This document shows positions 1 to 9,495 of a stretch of DNA of 64,000 bases, in pieces. Position 1 is the first letter of the stretch. The number at the start of each line of letters is the position of its first letter. The notes beneath the pieces are model-generated. The model was given only the letters and a program-made list of their open reading frames with translations, did no database searches and had not been told where the DNA came from. The translations under genes were made by a program, and so were the position numbers. This DNA comes from Bacillota bacterium (GTDB lineage Bacteria > Bacillota > Sulfobacillia > JAMCWA01). The stretch spans positions 1 through 64,000 of the forward strand of contig JAMCWA010000070.1 in assembly GCA_023475165.1 (NCBI GenBank). The letters run 5' to 3'.

Positions 1-3000
1 CACCACCGCGCGCAGCGCATACCTGCCGTCCATAAAGACGGTGGTGTCCCACCGGTAAGAGGCTATAGATACGCCTTCTTCCCGGGCAGTCTCGGTGGCC
101 TCACCCAATAACCCCCAGTCTTCGTCCTCTGGGCCCTGATACTCCAAACGAAAGCTCGCCCCGGCCTGGCATCTTGCTTTTACGGTGAGGTCGATGGCGC
201 CCTGGACCATCTTGTCATTCGGCTGGACCTCCAGCACCACCGGCGGCGCGAGGGCGGTGCTGGCGCTGGCCACCGCGCTCGGCTCGGAAAAGTTGCCGGA
301 GGCATCGTAGGCCTTTACCCGGTAGTAATAGGTACTGTTCGGGGCGAGACCCGTATCGGTGAAACCAGTCCCGGATGAGGTGCTGCCAATGAAGGTGAAG
401 GGGCCTTCGGGGGAGGTAGCCCGGTAAACGAAGTAACCCATCACCCAGACGTTGTCGGTGGAAGCATCCCAGACTATCCGGGCCTGGGAAAAGCCGGCCG
501 CTGCTGCGGTGACATTTCCCGGAACCAACGGCGGCTGGGTATCAGCCGGAAGTACCGGCCCGTATAGGAACACATCGTACTCCCGATTATCGTCGCCCGG
601 TACCAGGTTCCATGAATAACTAGTGAAGGCCACGTAACCGCCCTCGGGGCTGATGGAGGGCGCCTCATAGCTAGCCTGGTTGCCCTGGGTTCCGTCTGAG
701 GCAACCGAAACCCGCAGCGTCTCTCCCGTCAGGCGATCGTGTAAAAAGGTGTCCTCCCAGTCGTTGGTATCGCCGGGAACCAGGTTGGTGGCTCCGCTGG
801 TGAATACCACCAGCCGCCCGTCGGCGCTGATGCGGGCATCCCAAGAATCATAATCCCCCGGCGCACCGTCCGCACTCACCGAGACCAGGCTCAGCTGGCC
901 GGTGGCCCGGTCGAAGACGAAAATGTCGGCACGGTTGTTGGTGTCGCCCTCCACCAGGTTGGAGGCGTTGCTTTCAAAAGCGACGTACCGCCCGTCGGCG
1001 CTGAGGGAGGGGTTGAAGGAATGGCCGTTGGCCGGGATTCCACCACGCCTGGACACTATGATGGTGGTGCCAGTCTCTAAATCGTGCAAGAATATGTCTT
1101 GAAGCCCGTTGGTGTCGCCCGGTACCAGGTTGCTCGCCAGGCTTTGAAAGGCTACGAACCGGCCGTCGGCGCTAATAGACGGGGAGCGGGAACCGGAATA
1201 TTGAAAGTTGATATCCCTGGTAGCCTGCTCGCCGCTGGAACTTACCGAAACCCGCCTGGTCATGCCGGTGAGCCGGTCGTGGACAAAGATGTCTTTAGCC
1301 CCGTTGGTATCACCCGGCACCAGGTTGCTGGCGCTGCTTTCAAAAACCACGTACCTTCCGTCGGCGCTGATCACAGGGTTCCCGGAATCACCGTTCCCTT
1401 CCGTACCGTCGGAGGCCACCGAAACGCGGCTGATCGCTCCCGTCTCCATATCCTTAACGAAAACATCGCATTTCCTGTTCGTGTCACCTGGTACCAGGTT
1501 GCTCGCCCAGCTTTCAAAGGCCACGTACTGGCCGTCGAGGCTGATAGAGGAAACCCAGCCGGACGAGCCGTTCCCCTGGGCGCCGTCCGCAGCCGTAGAA
1601 GCGAGCCTGGTTTGCCCGGTGACCCTATCCCTAACGAAGATGTCGAGATCGCGGTTAGCGTCCCCCGCCACCAGGTTTTCGGCGTAACTCATAAAGGACA
1701 CGTAACGGCCCCCGGCGCTCACCGCAGGGAGGTAGGAGTCGCCGCTGCCCACGCCGCCCTGAGGCGTTACCGAGAGGCAGATGGTCGTAGCCGGGGGCCG
1801 GTCAGTCGTCACCGCCGCCATGTTGCTCGGCTTGGAGGAGTTGCCCGCCGCGTCGGCAGCCATGACATAATAATGATAGGTGGTGCCCGTGGTCAGCGCA
1901 CCGTCTTCATAGGTAGAGACGGAGCCGTTGAGAGAGACCAGTTTTTCGAAGGGGCCGTTCGGTGACTGGCTTCGGTAGACAGCGTAGGCGACGACACCGA
2001 AGTTATCGGTCGCCGGGTCCCATCTCAGCACGACTTTCCGACCACTAAGTGAAAGAGCAGCCCGCAAATTACGGGGGGCGGACGGCGGTTCGGCGTCCGT
2101 CGTGGTTACCGAAGCGGTGTTGCTCGGCTCGGAGGAGTTTCCCGCCGCGTCGCCAGCGGTAACGTAATAGTAGTAGGTCGTATCACGCGTCAGGCCGGTG
2201 TCCAGATACGAGCAGGTAGAGCCATCCACTGTTGCCACTCGGGTGAAGGGTCCTCCGACGGCCGTGCCCCTATACACGGCGTAAGCGACCACGCCCCGGC
2301 TGTCGGAGGCCGCGGTCCAGGTGAGTTGGACCGATTCTAAACTTTTTGCTACCGCAGTCAAGTCCGCGGGAGCGGTTGGCGGCGTCGTATCCGTCAAGTT
2401 GGTGACTTCGCGGCCCATGAACCCGGCAGCCTGGTTCCCCGCCAGGTCCTTCAACGGGTTTGCGCCCGGAGTGTAATCGAGAGTCACCTGTTCCTCGTCC
2501 TTCACGGCGTCCCGTAAAGTGAGGGTGACGGTCGGACCGCTCACACCGACGCTGAGCACGGTCCCTTCCCCGCTGGCCACTTTCACCGAAAAGTCGCCGG
2601 GAGCAGGGACAGAACCTGGGTCGAGGTCCTCGTCGTAAGTTAAAAGGAGGATATTTCCGGTGATCGTCGCCCTGGTGAGAAGGGGGGGAGACCTGTCGGC
2701 CAGGTCAGCAATGTAGAGATCCGCGTTTCCGTTCCGCCAGTCACACCAAACCAGCGTGTCCCCGTAGATTACAGGCTCCCCCTGGTCGGAGGGGTCGGTG
2801 GTCACCCGGCTCTCCCGCCCGGTAACGAGATCGTAAAGGTAAATGTCGGCGTTGCCGTGCCGAAAGTCCTGCCAGACAATCTTGTTCAGGAAGATGGAGG
2901 GCAGTAATTGATCCTGCGGGTCGGTGGTAATGCGGCTCTCTTTTCGGGTTGAAAGATCGTATAAGTAGATGTCGCCCGCCCCGTTCCGGTAGTCCGTCCA

Positions 3001-3789
3001 AACCACGCGGTTGCCGTATATCGCCGGCAGACGTTGGTCAGCGGGGTCATCGGTCAGGCGGGTTTCGGTCCCCGTCTGGATATCGAACATATAAATGTCG
3101 GCGTTCCCGTTCCGCCAATCCTCCCAAACGATCCTGTCCCCGTATATGGCCGGGTTGAGCTGGTCGCTTGAATCGGAAGTAACCTGAGTCTCTTTAGCCG
3201 TAGCGAGATCGTATAGGTAAATATCCCAGTTGCCGTTGCGGTTATCTTCCCAGACGATCTTGCTGCCGTAAATGGCCGGGTTGCGCTGGGTAGCAGGGTT
3301 GGTAATGAGGGCGCGCTCCTGCCCGGTGGCTAGATCGTACAAGTAAATATCAATGTTTCCAAAGTCGCTGTGCTGCATGGGCTTGAAGCCCATCGGTTCG
3401 ACGAAACTGCGGTAGTCTTCCCAGACAATGAGGTTACCATAAATCGCCGGAGCGACCTGGTCCGCGGGGTCGCTGGTTATTTGCTTTTCCTTTCCCGTAG
3501 CCAGGTCGTACATATAAATATCATAGTTGCCATTCCTTGAATCTGCCCAGACGATCTTGCCCTGGTCAATTGCCGGTACTTCCTGATCACCGGGCTGGAC
3601 GACAAGCGGCGTTTCGGGGAAAGCAGGACCGCCGGCCCGGGCCGTGACCACCGAGAAGACGGCCACCAGCAAACAAATGACCACCGGAACGAAGAGACGC
3701 ACCAACCAAGGCCATTGGAAAAGGATACGGCTGACCGGGGCACTCACCCGAATTCCCGTCTCTTTCATTTTTTGGGGTCGGCCTTTCAT
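1..3789 (-). CDS. Large secreted repeat protein: two TolB/PD40-like beta-propeller regions, Ig-like and fibronectin III domains (3' end outside window)
   Basis: The frame is open from ATG 3789 to the window edge (1263 codons, C-terminus missing). An AAGGAG site lies about 10 bases upstream. Residues 20-45 form a hydrophobic signal segment ending in a TARA-type cleavage site, so export is expected. Residues about 63-366 hold seven repeats of the kind PAIYGxKIVWxDxRNGxxDIYxYD. Next come a SwmB/SbsA-like bacterial Ig domain (about 366-463) and two fibronectin III domains (about 465-662). Residues 665-1075 hold seven repeats of a second kind (SADGRYVAFxSxASNLVPGDxN, DVFVxDR). A third FN3 domain and an Ig-like domain follow. 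The architecture suggests a cell-surface or secreted adhesion or sensing protein; no catalytic motif is seen. The BTAD regulator gene immediately upstream is a plausible controller (inference). Confidence 0.85.
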   Translation of the reverse strand, partial: MKGRPQKMKETGIRVSAPVSRILFQWPWLVRLFVPVVICLLVAVFSVVTARAGGPAFPETPLVVQPGDQEVPAIDQGKIVWADSRNGNYDIYMYDLATGKEKQITSDPADQVAPAIYGNLIVWEDYRSFVEPMGFKPMQHSDFGNIDIYLYDLATGQERALITNPATQRNPAIYGSKIVWEDNRNGNWDIYLYDLATAKETQVTSDSSDQLNPAIYGDRIVWEDWRNGNADIYMFDIQTGTETRLTDDPADQRLPAIYGNRVVWTDYRNGAGDIYLYDLSTRKESRITTDPQDQLLPSIFLNKIVWQDFRHGNADIYLYDLVTGRESRVTTDPSDQGEPVIYGDTLVWCDWRNGNADLYIADLADRSPPLLTRATITGNILLLTYDEDLDPGSVPAPGDFSVKVASGEGTVLSVGVSGPTVTLTLRDAVKDEEQVTLDYTPGANPLKDLAGNQAAGFMGREVTNLTDTTPPTAPADLTAVAKSLESVQLTWTAASDSRGVVAYAVYRGTAVGGPFTRVATVDGSTCSYLDTGLTRDTTYYYYVTAGDAAGNSSEPSNTASVTTTDAEPPSAPRNLRAALSLSGRKVVLRWDPATDNFGVVAYAVYRSQSPNGPFEKLVSLNGSVSTYEDGALTTGTTYHYYVMAADAAGNSSKPSNMAAVTTDRPPATTICLSVTPQGGVGSGDSYLPAVSAGGRYVSFMSYAENLVAGDANRDLDIFVRDRVTGQTRLASTAADGAQGNGSSGWVSSISLDGQYVAFESWASNLVPGDTNRKCDVFVKDMETGAISRVSVASDGTEGNGDSGNPVISADGRYVVFESSASNLVPGDTNGAKDIFVHDRLTGMTRRVSVSSSGEQATRDINFQYSGSRSPSISADGRFVAFQSLASNLVPGDTNGLQDIFLHDLETGTTIIVSRRGGIPANGHSFNPSLSADGRYVAFESNASNLVEGDTNNRADIFVFDRATGQLSLVSVSADGAPGDYDSWDARISADGRLVVFTSGATNLVPGDTNDWEDTFLHDRLTGETLRVSVASDGTQGNQASYEAPSISPEGGYVAFTSYSWNLVPGDDNREYDVFLYGPVLPADTQPPLVPGNVTAAAAGFSQARIVWDASTDNVWVMGYFVYRATSPEGPFTFIGSTSSGTGFTDTGLAPNSTYYYRVKAYDASGNFSEPSAVASASTALAPPVVLEVQPNDKMVQGAIDLTVKARCQAGASFRLEYQGPEDEDWGLLGEATETAREEGVSIASYRWDTTVFMDGRYALRAVV

Positions 3790-3847
3790 CTCTTCACGCT
3801 CCTTTTAGGTATATCCGTACCTGCCCACTTTGAAGTTACCAAGCGAT

Positions 3848-3869
3848 CGTCAAAAAAACGTCAAAAAAG
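3848..3869 (-). promoter_or_regulatory. Two 11-bp direct repeats upstream of the surface protein gene
   Basis: CGTCAAAAAAA is followed directly by CGTCAAAAAAG, so the period is exactly 11 bp, one helical turn. It sits about 60 bp upstream of the ATG at 3789. Regulators with an OmpR-like DNA-binding domain plus BTAD (the SARP type) are known to bind direct repeats with 11-bp spacing, and such a gene starts the next unit. Operator function is inference. Nothing else is evident in the 3790-4162 gap. Confidence 0.4.
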
Positions 3870-4162
3870 TAGGTATGGCCGTAAGATGATGAAAAATATT
3901 TGAGCCCCGACGAAGCACGGCAAAAGCTGACGGACAGCTCTCACCGCGGCGGCTGAGGGAAAATGAGCTTGCGGGACTTGGAGGCCAGAGCGCGGCAGGG
4001 TCCGGTGGCCCAGCCATAAGTTGAGCTACCTTCACCGCTCTATCTGATATGGCGCGGGCAGTATGTGGGGAAAGGTGTGGCGAGGTGCTAAGACTTGGGT
4101 GAAGTTTGAAGAGAAAGCTGCTGCACGAGCGCCGGATACCTGCGCTCAAATGGCTCGAGACT

Positions 4163-6313
4163 TTATTCTGCCTGGTTGGTAAGGTCAAGGTTTATGGCCA
4201 GGTCATCCTCCACCTGGCGGGCGTCGTAGCGGCTGCCGATCTGGACGAATAAGCGCCTGCTTTCCTCCAGGTGCCGGTTGGCCGCCTCGGTGTCGCCGTG
4301 TGCCTGAGCGATTAAGCCATCGATCCGAGCAAGCCAGGCCGGGACCCACCGGTCAACCGGGTCAGCCAATTGTGCCGCCCGTCGTCGGCAGACCAGCGCG
4401 GCGCCGAGGCGCCCCAGTTTAAGCCGGGCCACTGCCCGGTGGCAGTAAAACAAGGACGCGAAGCCACCCCATTCGCGGGTGCGGGCCAGGCGGACCCCCA
4501 CTCCGGCCCAGGACGCCCCCTCCCGGAAAAGCCCCGCCGCCAACATTTCTTCCACCACTGAACGAATGGTGCAGGCGATCATGGGACCGGGGAGACTGGA
4601 CAGGCGCGCCCGTAACCAACCCTCAATGGCGAGGAGAAGCGACCTCTTATCCTTTCCCACGGTAAACATCCGATTCAAATAGACAAAAGGTTCCGGGTTA
4701 TATTTGCCCATTTCCGGCTTCAAAAAGCCGCCCATTTCCCTGTACCGGTCCTGGTAGTGAAGCACGACGATCATCATGGAACGGGTCATGCATTCCCCGA
4801 TCTTGACCATCAGGGAGGGGAAAGCAGTGGCCTGACAGAGCGCCAGCGCTTCCCGCAGGAAACGCTCCGCTTCGAGTAAATCACCGATGATGTAGGAAAA
4901 GATCCCCCGTTGGAAAATGATCCAGAGTATTTCCCAGGGCGCAGTGATGTACGGAATACATTCAACGGCCCGGTTAAAAGCGGCCACCGCCTCAGCCAGG
5001 CGATAACTCTCCCGCAGAGACATGGCCAGTAAAGCCGCCAGGCGGGCTTCCGCCTCTCGGTCACCCCAGCCGCCGACCAGAGTCAAGCCTTCCTGGGCCA
5101 GACCAATCGCCCTGCCGTTCTGACCCATTACCCAGTAAGCCTGCGCCCCTAGTTGTAGGGCTCTCCCCAGGTCAGCAGGGGGGCCGTTGACCCGGTAATA
5201 TTCCAGGGCCTGCTCGATGTAGCGCAACCCTTTCTGGCGGAGCGTTTTATCAATCTTCGGGCTCAGAGGGATAGACAACCAGATCAGCGCTTCCCCCAGC
5301 ATTAGGCGCGCCCTGGCCGCTAAGTTGTCAAACCGGTCGTACAGAGCGAGGGCCTTCTCCATGAGTTTGATGCCTTCGGCCGTTTCCCTGAGAAGACTCC
5401 GGGCTTCTCCGGAAACCAGGAGCAAGCGGGCGTTACGGAGAGGATCAGTAGAAAACTTTTTGGGGAATGTCCGCAACCGCCCAGGAAAGAGAAAATTCCG
5501 AGAACGCCGGGCCGACTGAAAACGAAGGCTCCGTCGCCCACGTCCGCGCATGGTTTCCCGGCGGAGCCCTGTCCCACCCTCATCGGCCCCCGAAGTCAGC
5601 TCCTGTAGCAGGCGCAGAGTGCTGTCGCTAGGAGAAACACCCAGTTCGGCCTGGAGCACCTGCCGGCATTGTTCGTACTGCTCCACAACCCGGGCTGGTT
5701 GCCCAAGAGCAGCATAAAGACGCATCAGGGCCCGGTGAGCTGCTTCGTCAAGGGGATCGAGGGAAAGCCACTGGGAGGCATAGGAGACGGCAGCTTCGTA
5801 TAATCTAAGCGCGACCAGCCGGTCGACCAGCGTGCGCAGTACGGCCAGGTGCAGGTCAGCAAGGCGGCGGCGCTCGGAGAGGCACCAATCCGCTTCCAGG
5901 TCCTCGACGAAATCTCCCCGATAAAGGGAGGCCGCCCCTGCCAGAAGCCCTACATCCTCCGTCTCCTTTTTCAGCCCGGTCCAGGCTTTCTCTTCAAATA
6001 GTCGTGCGTCAATCTGGCACCCCGGACTATTCACCACCCGCACGCCGTCCCGTCGTATTTGCAAGATTCCTTCCGGCACGCCGGCCTTGTCGAAAGCATG
6101 CCGCAAAAGGTAGAGCGCCTGGCGCAGATTTGCTGCCGCCCGCTCTTCATCCAGATCGTCCCAGAGGAGGCTGCGCAAAAGATCGCGTCGCACCCATTCG
6201 CCGTTTTTCCAAAAAAGGTAGGCGGCCAGGAGGCGCACTTTTGACGTGGGAAAGACGACCTCTCCCCTTGGGGTATAAATGGTAAAGGGCCCCAAGAGAT
6301 ATACGCTGATCAT
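4163..6313 (-). CDS. BTAD (SARP-like) transcriptional regulator with TPR-type C-terminal region
   Basis: 716 aa from ATG 6313, preceded by GGAGGTGGGGCC; an upstream in-frame ATG lacks such a site. Residues 1-95 are an OmpR/PhoB-like winged helix (LLGPFTIYTPRGEVV, then TSKVRLLAAYL). Residues about 100-245 are the bacterial transcriptional activation domain, with LARLMRLYAALG-type helices (LDEAAHRALMRLYAALGQ) and QAELGVSPS. Residues 300-700 are alpha-helical with TPR-like repeats (YDRFDNLAARARLMLGEALIW and similar). Proteins of this build act as cytoplasmic activators. There is no ATPase domain, unlike AfsR or MalT. It lies upstream of and co-directional with the large secreted protein, its likeliest target. 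Confidence 0.85.
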   Translation of the reverse strand: MISVYLLGPFTIYTPRGEVVFPTSKVRLLAAYLFWKNGEWVRRDLLRSLLWDDLDEERAAANLRQALYLLRHAFDKAGVPEGILQIRRDGVRVVNSPGCQIDARLFEEKAWTGLKKETEDVGLLAGAASLYRGDFVEDLEADWCLSERRRLADLHLAVLRTLVDRLVALRLYEAAVSYASQWLSLDPLDEAAHRALMRLYAALGQPARVVEQYEQCRQVLQAELGVSPSDSTLRLLQELTSGADEGGTGLRRETMRGRGRRSLRFQSARRSRNFLFPGRLRTFPKKFSTDPLRNARLLLVSGEARSLLRETAEGIKLMEKALALYDRFDNLAARARLMLGEALIWLSIPLSPKIDKTLRQKGLRYIEQALEYYRVNGPPADLGRALQLGAQAYWVMGQNGRAIGLAQEGLTLVGGWGDREAEARLAALLAMSLRESYRLAEAVAAFNRAVECIPYITAPWEILWIIFQRGIFSYIIGDLLEAERFLREALALCQATAFPSLMVKIGECMTRSMMIVVLHYQDRYREMGGFLKPEMGKYNPEPFVYLNRMFTVGKDKRSLLLAIEGWLRARLSSLPGPMIACTIRSVVEEMLAAGLFREGASWAGVGVRLARTREWGGFASLFYCHRAVARLKLGRLGAALVCRRRAAQLADPVDRWVPAWLARIDGLIAQAHGDTEAANRHLEESRRLFVQIGSRYDARQVEDDLAINLDLTNQAE

Positions 6314-6674
6314 GGCCCCACCTCCAGCCTGCGGAGGCATATCCCGGAGAGGTCATAGGCGTTAACCGGTAGCACCTTTATTGTAGCAAAATCTTTTCGC
6401 AGATTTTGTCGAAGCGGAGGAGGAAGAAGATTTTTTACAATGCCCAAGGCTGGGGGCAATGTGAGCTAAAGATAGCATATTCCTCGCTGCCATTTCTTTC
6501 CACAGTCGCGAGCGGCGCGGAGCAAGCAGCAGCTATGCCCCACCGCCTGCCCCAAATAACTCCCTCAATAGTTCCTTCCGGTGCGGTTCGAAATCCAGGT
6601 ATTGAAGCCAGGTCCGCTCGACGAACCTATACCAATTCTTTCAGCACACGATTCCAACCCGCTCCGCAACTTTG
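6314..6674. other. Gap with no recognisable gene
   Basis: About 360 bases upstream of the BTAD regulator. Open frames here have no ribosome site and no recognisable product. It presumably carries the regulator promoter, but I could not pick a convincing one. Confidence 0.5.
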
Positions 6675-6708
6675 TTTAAAAGTAAAGCCCCCAAGAAAGA
6701 TTGGGGGC
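6675..6708 (-). terminator. Rho-independent terminator of the symporter operon
   Basis: Read on the minus strand, GCCCCCAA, a 6-base loop and TTGGGGGC form a perfect 8-bp stem, followed by TTTACTTTT. It lies 38 bases beyond the symporter stop codon. Confidence 0.85.
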
Positions 6709-6745
6709 GCCAATTTATTATTCCTTTTACCTACTAATCTGTTTT

Positions 6746-8179
6746 TTAAGCCGAGTGCAGCTTTTCTAATTGGATCAAGAGCTCCTCGTCAGGCGGCGGT
6801 GTCAGGTAACTAACCACAACAGTGGCCACCAGGGACAGGGGTAGAGAAACCAGGATCTGAGTTAGGCTGGGCATCTTCGTAAACCAAAGCAAGTAAAGGT
6901 AGCTGAGGGCACCCAGGGCTATCCCAGCGACCGCCCCAGCGGTGCTGGCCCTCTTCCACCAGATACCTAGAATTGTCGGCACGAGGAGACCGGAAACCAG
7001 CAGTCCAACCGCTGCCGTATAGAGCATGGTCAAAAGTTTCGGAGGGTTGAACGCAAAGTAGGTTGCCGAAAGACCGAGGACCCAGGTGCTTACCATTCCT
7101 ACCTTCACTATTGTCTTATCAGACGCTTTCGGGTTTATCAACTTGTAATAGATATCATGAGCCACGGCGCTGGCCGTTGACAGGAGAAGTGCATCCGTTG
7201 TAGACATAACTGCAGCCATAACAGCGGCCAAGGCCAAGCCAGCGAAGAGGGGCGGCAGGTACTGGTTAGTCAAGACCAGAAAAAGGGTATCGGGATCCTT
7301 TAGATTAGGTGCCACCAGATGTCCCGCAGCGGAAACGCCGAACACACCAATTAAGATCATAATACTATACAAGATCATGGCGTAGTTCAGGGCGTATTGG
7401 GCAGATTTGGCATTTTTGGCGGTGTAGATCCGCATAACGATATGAGGAATAATGGGAATGGCACCCGCCCAAACGACAAAGGCGCCAATATATGAGCTGA
7501 GAGGCATGGCCGCCAGCGTTCCCAGTTTTGGTTGAGCCGTGGTAGCTTTGGTCAAAAGGGCCATCGGACCTCCAAAACTGAACATGGCGACTAGGGCGAC
7601 CAGGATGAGCATGCCGAAGACCAGTATTCCCTGCATAATGTCAGTCGCCGTGACGGCCCACATACCGCCGAGTGAAACATAGATGATAAAGACCAACCCC
7701 GTGATGGTTACAGCTTGTTGATAAGGGATACCCAGCAGGAAAGTTGCCGCCAGTCCCGCCGCCTTCATTTGAGCCACGATATATGTCCCCATGGCCAATA
7801 CGATAATAATCGGTACTAGAACCTTGACCCAAATCGAATCATATCTAAAGCTAAGAAAGTCAGTTATGGTATAACGCCCCAGGTTACGCAACTGCCGTGC
7901 TACGAGAATGGCAGCAAGAGGGAAACCCACCACAGCCCCCGCATACATACTAAAAACGTAGGGAATCCCCATTCTATAGCCTAGGGCCGTAACCCCCAGA
8001 ATCGACCCACCGCTGGCGAGGGCTGCCATCAGTGCCCAGGTGTTGGCAAACACCCCGATATTGCGCCCGGCCACCCAGTAATCGTCCTTGGAGGAAGTGG
8101 CCTTGCGTTGAACCCAAAGGCCGATCGCTATACAAGCCAATATATACATGATTACTATTGTTAGCTCGATCCCTTTCAT
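6746..8179 (-). CDS. Sodium:solute symporter (SSS family)
   Basis: 477 aa from ATG 8179 after AGGAGGAGGGGAAAC; the longer in-frame extension has no ribosome site and reads as non-coding. The protein is almost wholly hydrophobic, with about 13 membrane helices and family motifs near the N-terminus (WVAGRNIGVFANTWALMAA) and in the middle (MSTTDALLLSTASAVAHDIY). It should take up an organic acid or amino acid with Na+. It follows a gene for a two-helix membrane protein, and the same operon has a keto-acid cleavage enzyme and an aminotransferase, so its substrate is probably the compound those enzymes degrade (inference). Confidence 0.9.
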   Translation of the reverse strand: MKGIELTIVIMYILACIAIGLWVQRKATSSKDDYWVAGRNIGVFANTWALMAALASGGSILGVTALGYRMGIPYVFSMYAGAVVGFPLAAILVARQLRNLGRYTITDFLSFRYDSIWVKVLVPIIIVLAMGTYIVAQMKAAGLAATFLLGIPYQQAVTITGLVFIIYVSLGGMWAVTATDIMQGILVFGMLILVALVAMFSFGGPMALLTKATTAQPKLGTLAAMPLSSYIGAFVVWAGAIPIIPHIVMRIYTAKNAKSAQYALNYAMILYSIMILIGVFGVSAAGHLVAPNLKDPDTLFLVLTNQYLPPLFAGLALAAVMAAVMSTTDALLLSTASAVAHDIYYKLINPKASDKTIVKVGMVSTWVLGLSATYFAFNPPKLLTMLYTAAVGLLVSGLLVPTILGIWWKRASTAGAVAGIALGALSYLYLLWFTKMPSLTQILVSLPLSLVATVVVSYLTPPPDEELLIQLEKLHSA

Positions 8180-8290
8180 GTTTCCCCTCCTCCTATACAT
8201 TGTCGGACACCAACAATTGATGATTCCACGTGAGAGCCGGCTTAGAGAGTGGCACGAGTCCAACTTCGACGGGAGACCAAGAAATAGGCC

Positions 8291-8503
8291 CTAGCTCATC
8301 TTTTTATCACCCTTTTCCAGATTCCACAACCCAATTGCCGGCGCCACCAGCATATAGAGCCCCATCCCCCAGCCAAAAAGGGATATGCCGTTGAAATTCG
8401 TGTTTCTAAACCATGGCAGAAAGAGGATAGCAGCCAGCATCAATAGAATCAACAGCTTTCCGGCTTCACGTTTGGGCATCGGGAAAAAGCCCTGACTTTT
8501 CAT
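8291..8503 (-). CDS. Small two-helix membrane protein, putative symporter partner
   Basis: 70 aa with two hydrophobic segments (LLILLMLAAILFLPW and GMGLYMLVAPAIGLW) and a charged C-terminal tail. A G-rich ribosome site precedes ATG 8503. Tiny two-helix proteins (YhdT or DUF3311-like) often sit beside SSS symporters, and this one ends about 110 bases before the symporter start. The pairing is inferred from context and shape; I cannot assign a named family with certainty. Confidence 0.7.
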   Translation of the reverse strand: MKSQGFFPMPKREAGKLLILLMLAAILFLPWFRNTNFNGISLFGWGMGLYMLVAPAIGLWNLEKGDKKMS

Positions 8504-8577
8504 GAAAATTTCCCCCCTTTCGTTTCCCCTATTTTTTTCTATTTTTCGAAGTCATCTTTGTCACAAACGTTACCGGA

Positions 8578-9387
8578 TCACTTTAGATGGAGAATCCGCC
8601 TAGCCTCGTCTGGGGACGCAATCTCGCGTCCGAGCTCTCGAGCAAGACGTACCACCCTGTCCACCAGAGCTACATTGGTCGCCAACAGCCCCTTCTGGTA
8701 ATAGATATTGTCTTCTAAGCCTACTCGCACATGACCTCCCATGATAATTGCCAATATAGCCGCCGGGAGCTGCGCGCGGCCTATTCCCGAGACAGTCCAG
8801 GTGGCACCTGGAGGCAGGTTCTGGACCAGGTAAACCAAGTTGGCCGGGTTAAAGGGTAACGCACCTGGAAGACCCAAAACAAAGTTGAAATGGAGGGGTT
8901 CTTCGGCCAGTCCTTTTCTAACCAGGTCAACCGCGTTGCTCACCATGCTTAAGTCAAAGATCTCCATCTCTGGTTTAATACCACAGTCCTGCATCTTACG
9001 GGCAAGATATTCGATGAAAGCCGGTTCATTGACATAGGAGCGGTCTGGAAAGTTAACCGACCCAGTGGTGAGACTGGCCATTTCAGGTCTCAACTCCAAT
9101 GCTGCAGAACGTGATTCCCATGAGGGGTTGGCACGACCGCCAGTCGATACCTGAAGGATCAGGTTGGTTTTTTCCCTAATCCCCTCCATCGTCTGGCGGA
9201 AAAAGGCCTGGTCATGTACAGGTCGTTGCTCACTATCTCGGGCATGGAGGTGAATAACTGATGCTCCGCTTCCAAAGCATCTGACGGCGTCCTCGATAAC
9301 CTCCTCCGGTGTTACGGGTAAATTTGGGTTTTCTTTTTTAGTAGGCACAGAACCTGTGGGTGCTACAGTGATTATCAGTTTTTCCAT
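8578..9387 (-). CDS. Beta-keto acid cleavage enzyme (BKACE, DUF849 family)
   Basis: 269 aa, normal family length, with GGAGG 8 bases before ATG. BKACE enzymes condense a beta-keto acid with acetyl-CoA and split it into acetoacetate and a new acyl-CoA; 3-keto-5-aminohexanoate cleavage enzyme (Kce) is the founder. Zn-binding HLHARD (about residues 46-51), the STGG loop and GLEDNIYY near residue 225 match the family. It is downstream of a class III aminotransferase and upstream of a symporter. A route in which a beta-amino acid is imported, transaminated to a beta-keto acid and cleaved here is a reasonable inference. The exact substrate cannot be read from sequence. Confidence 0.88.
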   Translation of the reverse strand: MEKLIITVAPTGSVPTKKENPNLPVTPEEVIEDAVRCFGSGASVIHLHARDSEQRPVHDQAFFRQTMEGIREKTNLILQVSTGGRANPSWESRSAALELRPEMASLTTGSVNFPDRSYVNEPAFIEYLARKMQDCGIKPEMEIFDLSMVSNAVDLVRKGLAEEPLHFNFVLGLPGALPFNPANLVYLVQNLPPGATWTVSGIGRAQLPAAILAIIMGGHVRVGLEDNIYYQKGLLATNVALVDRVVRLARELGREIASPDEARRILHLK

Positions 9388-9495
9388 GAAATGTGCCTCC
9401 GCAAGTTATCCTTATCACTGTCAGGCGTGACGGCCACGCTTTTGTGATTATGTCATTTTGTTGTCTTACTACCTCGGCCTCCTGCCGGTAAGAAC

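Noticed and set aside
1084-1965. Open frame of 293 codons on the plus strand
   Set aside because: Antisense to the second propeller repeat region; its length follows from the repeated, GC-rich coding sequence opposite.
3850-4188. 112-codon minus-strand frame after the BTAD gene
   Set aside because: Composition is Ser/Pro/Leu-rich without domain character, it overlaps the BTAD gene end and has no ribosome site.
6406-6813. 135-codon plus-strand frame
   Set aside because: Runs through the symporter terminator and into the symporter gene; no homology or ribosome site.
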